A stretch of DNA of 64,000 nucleotides from NCBI GenBank assembly GCA_009823505.1, contig VZQC01006876.1:3759661-3823660 (forward strand), read 5' to 3'. The notes under the pieces are model-generated. The model was not told the DNA's origin. It worked only from the letters and a program-made list of their open reading frames with translations, and did not search any database. Below, piece by piece: positions 56,160 to 64,000 of this stretch. The translations under genes were made by a program, and so were the position numbers. Positions within the stretch are counted from its first letter, which is position 1. Every line of letters begins with the position of its first letter. This DNA is from Rhizomys pruinosus (lineage: Eukaryota; Chordata; Mammalia; Rodentia; Spalacidae).

Positions 56160-57200
56160 CAGAGAACTCAAACCACCCCCTTCAAGTAACTCCTTCAGTG
56201 GCTTTCTTTTCAGGTACAGGGAAATCCCAACCCATTGCCTTGCCTTTGAGGGCTCTGAAGAAAGATGATATCTCACATCCTGTCCCTGTGATTTGTCCCC
56301 TGAGTTCTGGCCATTTGGGGTGATCCTGAATACCCTCCACACATCGGTACTTGCAGTGCCCTGGGCTTAGTCCTCCCTTGTCTCTTGTGATCGACCTCAT
56401 CACACCTGAGTGATTCCACATTACCTCTGGGCCTGCTTGCCCAAGCACCTGTCCACAGCAGCCTTGCTCTGCCTTGGAACTAGCTCCAAAGCTTCATGTC
56501 CATGTGGCCATTTCTGTACTTTGCTGTCATTTTGTTGCAGATGTATTTGATCAGTAAGTTGTCCCCTACACATCAGAAAGCTCCGTGAAGGCTGTGTCAC
56601 ACTCACCATTCTTTCTCTGCAACCCAAAGGCATGCACAGGCTGGGTGTTCAACAGTGTTGGATAAAGATGCCATCTTTCTGATCACATCTCTTTCACAGG
56701 CTCCAACTCATGAGTGACTTGCTCTTTCCCAAATGCACTTTTAAGCTCTTCCTTTTGCACCTTGTCAGGGCCAATCACAAGGCCTGCTTGTTTCCTGCAG
56801 CCTCTCAGCAACCCCACTGCTATATTTTTCTTTCCTTCCTCATTCCCAGCCTCACGCATTGGTAGCAATGACAGTGATCCTGCATAGACACCCATCTCTG
56901 AGCAATCGGCCTTCCAACTCAAAAAAGATGGAAAATGGAGGAACAAGACTAGCATGAGAGTGATGGAGTAAACATAACTTTCTCAGAAAAGACTTGCCTG
57001 ACCCCAGAGGAAAGATTCTCCATACTGTGTGTCTCTGACTCTTACCATCCCCATGCCCTTTAGCAGAACGTTAGTTTCTGTTGTATAATTGCTTTTAGTG
57101 GCAGTCCTCCCCAGCCTTGGAGTTCTGTGGGGTGAGAGTTGTGAGCATGATGCTGGTACCAGCAGGCATCTCGCTCATGTTTATGGAGTGAATGATGAGA
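56160..57200 (+). repeat. L2-like LINE remnant
   Basis: AACTCCTTCAGTGGCTTTCT, then CAGAAAAGACTTGCCTGACC and TTTATGGAGTGAATGATGAG follow the order of an L2 3' end. Confidence 0.5.
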
Positions 57201-59143
57201 AGTCATATTTGGGTACCCTCAGAGAATGGCTTCCTTGAGAGAGGCTTCTCAGAATCATACAGAGCTGTGCCAAACAGATAAGCTGAAAGTATGGGATGGG
57301 GGTGATCACTGAGCAAAGAAGTGTTATTGCTCTATCTTCTCACTGTGCCTCTCTGGCCTTCGTGAAGTTGTGGCTCCTTCCAGCAGCAGGCCCTGAGATT
57401 TCTCGGTTATAAATCTCTCCTCATCCCAGAAAATGCAGCGAGAACTGAAGCAGGAGGAATTGCTATCAAATGGGAGAAACTACTGCTCTGATTTCCCTCC
57501 TCCTCACAGTGACAGACTCGGAAAATACCATTCTGAAAAGAGGACCCCACAGAAACCTTAGAAACCAAAATGCCACCAACTGAACTCCTTTAACAGGTGC
57601 ATCCTGAGTTATTATTGGACTAAAAATGCTACTTTTAGGCAGGGACTGAAAGTAAATACATCCTGTTGTTCTAACTTTGTCAGAGCATTCTAGAAGGGGC
57701 CCCTTAAAAAATTGAGAGAAATTGTGGGGTATTTTTAAATGAACTTCTGCGGTTGCTCAGATATTATTGTGGAAAGAGGTTGAATCATTGTCACCATCAG
57801 AAAAAAATCTAAAGCAAAAGAACAAAGCAGTTTCCTAGCCTGGAATTGCTCAGAAGAGTAGGGCTATTTTCAGTGCTTTAAAATGGTGAGTGGAACTTAA
57901 TATTTACTCACTACCTGCATAAGCTTTTGGTCAACACAGCCTCCTAAATAATTAATAAGCATAAACACATTATAACATAAAAGATTCAGGTGCTTGGATA
58001 ATAAGGGCTTTTAAAATCCACACAGGATCTTTGTGGGCAGAAGTGGACTTAGAGGGTTTCTCTCTTGAATCATTGTGACCAGTGAGATCCATTCTGTCCA
58101 AAAAGACACAGAATCCTGGTTCCTGATCTCCATTAGCTCAGTGAGTCTGTACACAAACTGTCTCCTCTCCTCATCCATCATTCTTCCAGGTCTTTGCTGC
58201 TTGCTGTCATGGAAGATCTTCTGTCCTCCTTCCACAAAGCCCCTGCACGCAGGGCTAACAGACTGAAGCCCCACCTCACCCACTAACACCGGGTTTGAAC
58301 TCAGAGCAAAGAATTCCTGCTGGTCTTGCCTTGGCTGTGCTAGTCATCATTGGTGGCCTTGTCCATGGGTCTGCAATGTGCTGGCTGGACATTGGGACAT
58401 ACTTCTCTAGTGGTACTTAAGAGCAAACTACCAAGGGCCACCTGAATCCCAGAAAACTATTCCAAATTCAGAATCCAGGAAAATAGTTCAGTGGATCACA
58501 AGCCTGCCTACGTGGAATCACTTGGGTCTTGAAAACAATGGATGCCCTAGGGACCCAACTCCGGGGTTGCAAAGCACTGAGGTTCAGTAACACTGTCCCC
58601 AGTGTTCCTGGGGAAGGATATGGCCGGGCTGCTGAGAAATGTTGGTGTTCTTACCTAACATGTATACAGCCCTATGTTCAAACCCCAATCCTGAAAGAGG
58701 CTGCTAGTGGTAAGTGCTAAGGGCACATGGGTAAGGAAGGATGTATAAAACGTCAGGGTTGTGAGGTTTGGAGGGTTTAGAGTTATTAGTAAAGATAAAA
58801 GAGAAGAGAGAGAACAGCACATAAGAGCATTTGGAGGAAGAGCTCCAGCTCAGGGAACAACTGCAAAGGACTCAGAGGAGAATAAATGCAGGGGTGAATA
58901 TTAGTGGAGACAGTGAAGGGTCAAGGGCACACAATGAGGCAGTTTGGAGTGTAGACCTTGGCTTCCATGTCTGAGAAGGGAGGCCAAAGGACTGCCAGCA
59001 GAAATGTAACATTATTTGGCTTCCATGTCTGTGCCATCACCCTGAGAGCTGAAGTGAGGGGGGATGTCAGGTGACCAATGAGGAAACTGTCACCATCATG
59101 CCGCGGGAGATGCCTGTGACTCAGGCCGGGGTGGAGGCAGTAG

Positions 59144-59163
59144 AGAGAAGCTATAGCTTCTCT
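59144..59163. repeat. 20-nt perfect palindrome
   Basis: AGAGAAGCTATAGCTTCTCT equals its own reverse complement. Confidence 0.95.
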
Positions 59164-60055
59164 TCAGATTCTTCTCTCTTCAGATCTATAGCTGTTTTGA
59201 TGTAACCAACAGGACTTCTGGATAAGCAAATGTGGGCTGAGAGCCCTGGGACAGAGACAAGTTGAGGATGACTTGCTGCGTGACAGCAACCAAAAGGACT
59301 CAGTCATGAAGGGAAATAGGAAGAGACTTGGATGTGAGAGAGTAGCTCAGCACTGAACACAATCAACTGGAGATGTCTGCAGCTGCATGGAGTTTGCACT
59401 CTGCTCTACCACGGTAGGGGAGAGGTGTGGACTAGGGCATTTGAGAATCATTAGTGTGTGGGTGGCTTTTAAAGCCATGACATGGGGTGAGATCACTCTG
59501 AGAGTGTGAAGAGATGCACAGGCTCAGCCCTGGGGCCCCTTATGATTTTGAATAATGAGCAGATGAGGAGACATGGGGGAGCAGTGGGGAGCGACTGACA
59601 AGGAGCAGCCAGGAAGGCAGGAGGAAGGCCTAATCACAGTTATCCTAACAGGCAAAAATAGATGGCAGCAGAAGTATTTCAGCAGGGAAGCTGTGGACAG
59701 CTGTTTCAAACCTGCCAACAGATCTTATTTTTCCCTGATAGTCCCTGCTCACCCCTAGTGACTTGGATTTATTAGATTCAGTTTTCAAGAGGCCATGGGT
59801 TTGAACTGAGTTCCTACATAGAGCCTACAAAAGAAACCAACACAGAGTCTAGCCCCAGTGACTGAGTTTCTGTTAGTTGCCAGAGGCCCTAGAGCCAATT
59901 AGTTAAGTAAACCCCAATTAACTCTGTGCCTCACTTCTGTTTTCCTATTCACGCTGTCAGATCATGTTATTGGTTGAAAGTCTCAGTACCTGTTCTGGTT
60001 TTAAGAGCTGTCAGATTCATAGATCATTTTTGTTTGCATTGTTTAGATAGATTCT

Positions 60056-60205
60056 ACCAGGTGGGTATGGTGGCACGCACCTGTAATCCTAGCATTTGGG
60101 AGGTAGAGACAAGAAGATGGGGAATATAAGGTCACCTTTGGCTACATAGTGAGTTTGAAGCCAGCTTGGACTACACAAGACCTTATCTCACAAAAGATAA
60201 GCAAA
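60056..60205 (+). repeat. B1/B4-like SINE
   Basis: CCAGGTGGGTATGGTGGCAC ... GCTACATAGTGAGTTTGAAG ... CCTTATCTCACAAAAG. Confidence 0.75.
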
Positions 60206-60244
60206 CAAAAACTACTAGATTTATTCAGCCTAAGGAAGTTTCTC

Positions 60245-60498
60245 TTTTATTTTTTTAAATATTTTTTAATTATTTATTTATTATTATTATTTTTTTTAAT
60301 GTGTATGAGCGTACCGTCTGCATGTAGGTTGGTGCACCTGTGTCATGCAATGCCTTGGATGTCAGAAGAGGGCATCGGATTCCCTTGGAACTGGAGTCAA
60401 AGATGGTTCTTTAGCTGCCATGTGGGTGCTGGGAATCGAACCCGGGTCCTCTGCAAGAGCAGTTGGTGGTCTTAACTGTTGAGCCACTCTCCAGCTCC
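60245..60498 (-). repeat. B2 SINE
   Basis: Antisense: TGTGTATGAGCGTACCGTCT ... GGGAATCGAACCCGGGTCCT ... TGAGCCACTCTCCAGCTCC. Confidence 0.9.
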
Positions 60499-61499
60499 AG
60501 AAGTTTCTCTTTTAACAGTTTGTCATCGTTAGCACCTTCTCTCACTCTCGATGTGTCTCAGTTTGGACAATACATAACAGGCCATCCTACTGACGGGGTG
60601 GACGTGATGAGCTCTCTCTAGATCTGGCAATGCACAGGTCACCAGTGAGCTTGATAACAGTAGTTTCAGGAGCTGTAATAGAAGTCTGATGAGAACAGCT
60701 TCAAGAGCAGACAAAGGAACGGGAGACACTGAGGACAAAGAGCACTCTCAGGAAAGTTTGTTAAGCAAAGGAAAACAGAGACTGGGACCAAGGTGGTTTG
60801 GGTTTCTTAACACAAAAGGAGTTGACCCACTTAATCTTGAATAGCAAGGATGACCCAGACCTGAACAAGAGTACAGGGATGTCACCAGGTAAACAGGATG
60901 CACGTTCATCTTTCTGTGGAGCACAGACAGTTGTGTTGTGAGCAGGCACAGTAGGTGAGCACAGACCTAGAGAGGCAGACGGCGTTAGGAGATTGCACCT
61001 CCTCTTCAGGGGCTCCCACTTTCTTGCTCTAATGAGAAGCAATATCTAGAGCCAAAGCTGAAGATGGGGGAGTATTGGAGGTTTGGGGGTCAGATGAAGT
61101 CTGGAAATGAGTAGGGCAGTGACTGGATCAGGGTGGTTTAATGTGACTGCCTGGTGGCCTTGAGGTTCTACCTGAAGCCACTGTGACAAACCAGGTACGT
61201 TCTAACATATGGCTCATCCTATGATTAAACAGGGAGATGGATTTAGCCAGGCTTGTGGCTTGGCCAAATGAGATAACAAAGAGAGTGAATGTATGAAAGA
61301 GAGACAGGATGACACTTGACTCTACAAGCTAAGTTAGCCAGGTAATAAAATAGCTATCTTAAGAAGTAACACTCAGCCATGCATGCAGACACTGTGCAAG
61401 TTCACTGCCTTTGATCTGTTCATACCCAGTGGGTCACCTGTGGATTCGTTTACTGAGAAGCCATATCCCCCTGGGGGTTAGTCAGCCTCCCCAGTATGA

Positions 61500-61770
61500 C
61501 AAGTGCCTAAAATCATTTCATTATAAAGAGGCAAGGTTTATTTTGGCTTTCTGGTTTAAAGTTTCAGGCTATAATGTGTTGGCCCCTGGCTCGGATCCTG
61601 CAGGGACACACATGATGACATCACAGCAGGAACATGTGCCGTGAGTGGAAGCAAGAGAGGAAGAGGAAAGGAGGGGCTGTGACTCACTTCCAGGACCTCT
61701 TAGTTTTGAGATCTCCAAAACTAAGGTGGAGGCCAATGGTGGAGAACACCTGACATCAATCTCTGGCTTG
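61500..61770 (-). repeat. Possible hAT-like rodent repeat
   Basis: GGCAAGGTTTATTTTGGCTT ... TGACATCACAGCAGGAACAT resembles the other hAT-like copies but is diverged. Confidence 0.35.
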
Positions 61771-61917
61771 TACATGTGCACACACACATGCGCATGCATG
61801 TGAACATGCACACACAAACACCTCCCACATTTGCAACTGAACTTCGTGTAATAAACATGTCTTCACGGCACTTTTGTAATTTCTCAATTGAAAAATAAGT
61901 TTAAAAAATCTAAGTTA

Positions 61918-62130
61918 TGGGGCTGGAGAGATGGCTCAGTGGTTAAGAGCACTGGCTGCTCTTGCAGAGGACCCAGGTTCTAGTCCCAGCACCCACATGG
62001 TGGGTTACAATCATCTGAAACTCCAGTTCCAGGGGAATCCAACATCCTCTTCTGACCTCTGTGGGCATTGCAAATCATGGGTGCACTTACATACATGAAC
62101 GCAATATACTCATACACATAAAATAATAAA
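61918..62130 (+). repeat. B2 SINE
   Basis: TGGGGCTGGAGAGATGGCTC ... AACTCCAGTTCCAGGGGAAT ... TACTCATACACATAAAATAA. Single form. Confidence 0.94.
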
Positions 62131-62177
62131 TCTTAGTTATAAAGAAGAGTTCTCAGCTGCTATTTAGCAATTGGTAT

Positions 62178-62437
62178 TTTATTTTATTTTATTTTATTTT
62201 TAATTTTATTTATTTCCGTATGTGTACGAATGTATTGTCTGCATGCAAGTCTGTGCACCCGTGACGTGCAATGCCGCGGAGGTCAGAAGAGGGTGTCGGA
62301 CTCCCCTGGAACTGGAGTTCTCCTGGAATTGGAGTTTCAGACGGCTCTCGGCCGCCATGTGGATGCTGGGGATTGAACCCGGGTCCTCTGCAAGAGCGGT
62401 CGGCGCTCTTAACTGCTAGGCCATCGCTCCAGCCCGC
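62178..62437 (-). repeat. B2 SINE, 17-bp-duplication subfamily
   Basis: Antisense: (TTTTA)n start, CCCGTGACGTGCAATGCCGC ... CTAGGCCATCGCTCCAGCCC. Target duplication GCAATTGGTATTTTA on both sides. CpG-rich. Confidence 0.94.
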
Positions 62438-62464
62438 AATTGGTATTTTAAATTGAAATAAATA

Positions 62465-62609
62465 TACTACTAGGTGTGGTGGCATGTGCCTGTAATCCCA
62501 GCCCTGGGAGGCTTAGGCAAGAGAAACAAGAGTTCAAGGGTAGATTTGGTTCTATAATGAGTTTGAGGTCAGCCTGGGCTACATGAGACCCTGCCAAGAC
62601 CCTATAGAG

Positions 62610-62652
<43 letters not shown>
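62465..62652 (+). repeat. B1/B4-like SINE with (GA)n
   Basis: CTACTAGGTGTGGTGGCATG ... TCAGCCTGGGCTACATGAGA, then a GA run at 62,612-62,652. Confidence 0.8.
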
Positions 62653-62655
<3 letters not shown>

Positions 62656-62702
62656 ATTAACAAACAATGAGAATAAACACAACTAGATATCAAATTCAAT
62701 GG

Positions 62703-62840
62703 GCAGGTTTAAAAACTGCATATGTGCTGGCATAGATCCTCTTCTGGCCTCCATGAGAACTGTATTCATGTGGTACACTTTTATACATGCAGGCAAAACA
62801 CTCATTCCTATACAATAATAAAATAAACATTAAAGTTTAT
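62703..62840 (+). repeat. B2/B3 3' fragment
   Basis: GATCCTCTTCTGGCCTCCAT ... TTTATACATGCAGGCAAAAC ... AATAATAAAATAAAC. Confidence 0.6.
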
Positions 62841-62867
62841 TTACTTCAGGTATTTAAAGAAAAACTA

Positions 62868-63015
62868 TATCCAGATGTCTTGGCACATGTGTTTAATCCA
62901 GTACTCAGGAGGCAGAGGCAGGCAGATCTCTGAGATGGAGGCCAGCCTAGTCTATAGAGCAAGTTCCAGGCCAGCTTGGGCTACAGGGAGACTCTATCTC
63001 CAAAAAGTTAACAAA
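62868..63015 (+). repeat. B1 SINE
   Basis: ATCCAGATGTCTTGGCACAT ... GGCAGGCAGATCTCTGAGAT ... GAGACTCTATCTCCAAAAAG. Confidence 0.85.
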
Positions 63016-63889
63016 ACAACAACAAAAAACTGTGTTCTTCTATCAAATTAAACTGATTTTTTGGAAAAATGGCCATAAGAACATTATGATTACTTGGGTA
63101 AATGGGATTTGGTTTCTTTTTTGTAATTTCTGTTCAGTTTTGAAAATTTACAATACATAGCCAAATACACATGGATGGATCTGTGTGGACCCTAGAGAAA
63201 AACCTACTTTTGTCACATCTCTAGAGCAATTTAATTTCTTACCATATTCCAAATGCATATCTTTATGTTTACAGACAAGTATACCTTTCACCGCACATTA
63301 AAGAAGCTTCTTTTTGCAACAGATGGAGACTACAGGGTCCCACAACAGGTCAGACACAGAGAAGAGGTGTCTGTGAGATACTCAGCCCCAAGTGACATCT
63401 AAGGCTCAGGGAACATAGCAGAACAGGGGGCAGAAAGAATATTAATGCATTGCTTAGCTCTTACCTCTTGCAACAGATGGTTATTAACCCAGAAGACAAC
63501 TGGCCAAAATGTACAGAATAAGAGACTTCAGGTGCTTACCCCTGAATAAGACACTTAAATCAAATTCTACCACCCGAGACTCAGTGAGGACCATTATGGA
63601 AGAGGGGAGAGAAAGATTATAAGAGCTAGCCTCGGAGAGGATAACCACAAGGAAACAGACCTTCTTAGACAGCTGGGAAATCACTTACATGACCTCATAG
63701 CAATGGTAGCAGCACACACAAAATCCCTGCAAGCTCAGGCCAGAGAGAATCCCAGCATAGAGTGGGGGACGTGGGTGAGAAACCCAACGTTAGCTGAGGA
63801 ACCATCGGCAACTGATAACTGTGCTGAGCAGGAGAGTTGGTTTTCTTTAAGGGTGTGATGCTTGATAGGTTAGCAAGTGTGCCGGATAG

Positions 63890-64000
63890 CTTTAGTGTCA
63901 ACTTGACACACCTGGGTTGAGGGAGCCTCAATTGGGGAATTGGCTCTATTGGACCGGCCTGTGACCACATCTGTGGAGTATTGTCTTGATTGTTGAGCAA
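63890..64000 (+). mobile_element. hAT/URR1-like repeat, cut by right window edge
   Basis: GGATAGCTTTAGTGTCAACT onward parallels the copy starting at 5,698 with about nine differences in 115 bases. It continues beyond the window. Confidence 0.65.

Larger units (their letters stand above)
52311..64000. other. Intergenic region upstream of Txndc5
   Basis: No exon with splice signals or recognised homology on either strand. Contains L2-like, MaLR-like, hAT-like, B1, B2 and ID-derived repeats (listed separately). About 57,200-59,900 and 60,510-61,500 show no named repeat. In other mammals the next gene on this side is Bloc1s5; none of its protein is seen here, so it probably lies beyond the right edge. 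Confidence 0.7.

Noticed and set aside
58011..58289. 92-codon - strand frame (RRQFVYRLTELMEIRN...)
   Set aside because: Looks protein-like at first sight, but I know no family with it, and there is no start context, splice site or neighbouring exon.
52311..64000. Exons of Bloc1s5 (the next gene in other mammals)
   Set aside because: I looked for its coiled-coil C-terminal sequence on the - strand and saw none; the gene is probably outside the window.

Overview
The window is vertebrate genomic DNA from a muroid rodent (mouse, rat, hamster, vole or mole-rat relatives). Genes are split by long introns with GT-AG borders, and the DNA between exons is full of B1, B2, B3 and ID SINEs plus hAT-like repeats, which together are typical of Muroidea. 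The exact species cannot be told from the sequence alone.

Two protein genes are present, in convergent (tail-to-tail) arrangement. On the + strand, positions 1 to about 16,665 hold the 3' part of Bmp6: the last five coding exons (the first cut by the window edge), covering the end of the prodomain, the RTTR furin site and the whole mature cystine-knot growth factor, then a ~1.3 kb 3'UTR. On the - strand, positions 52,031 down to about 16,490 hold the complete coding part of Txndc5 (ERp46/endoPDI): ten coding exons totalling 1,284 bp (427 residues plus stop). The protein has a signal peptide, three thioredoxin domains each with a CGHC active site, and a C-terminal KDEL retrieval signal. The 3' ends of the two genes appear to overlap by roughly 150-250 bp. 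BMP6 is a secreted TGF-beta-family ligand and TXNDC5 an ER disulfide isomerase; their adjacency is conserved synteny.

The Txndc5 promoter lies in a CpG island (about 51.4-52.3 kb) with a cluster of GC boxes upstream of the ATG and an exact unfolded-protein-response element just inside intron 1. From 52.3 to 64 kb I see no exon; the stretch is intergenic and holds L2-, MaLR- and SINE-type repeats. An assembly gap (Ns, 43,602-43,836) sits in the poly-T of a nested B2 SINE.

The most interesting pattern outside the genes is a composite SINE. Four independent insertions join the first ~100 bp of a B2 element to the 5' end of a full B1 at the same junction, and each is flanked by its own target-site duplication. 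This indicates that a B2-B1 fusion moved as one unit. Other points are a B2 subfamily with a 17-bp internal duplication, several local tandem duplications inside Txndc5 introns, and an unclassified repeat of about 0.9 kb.
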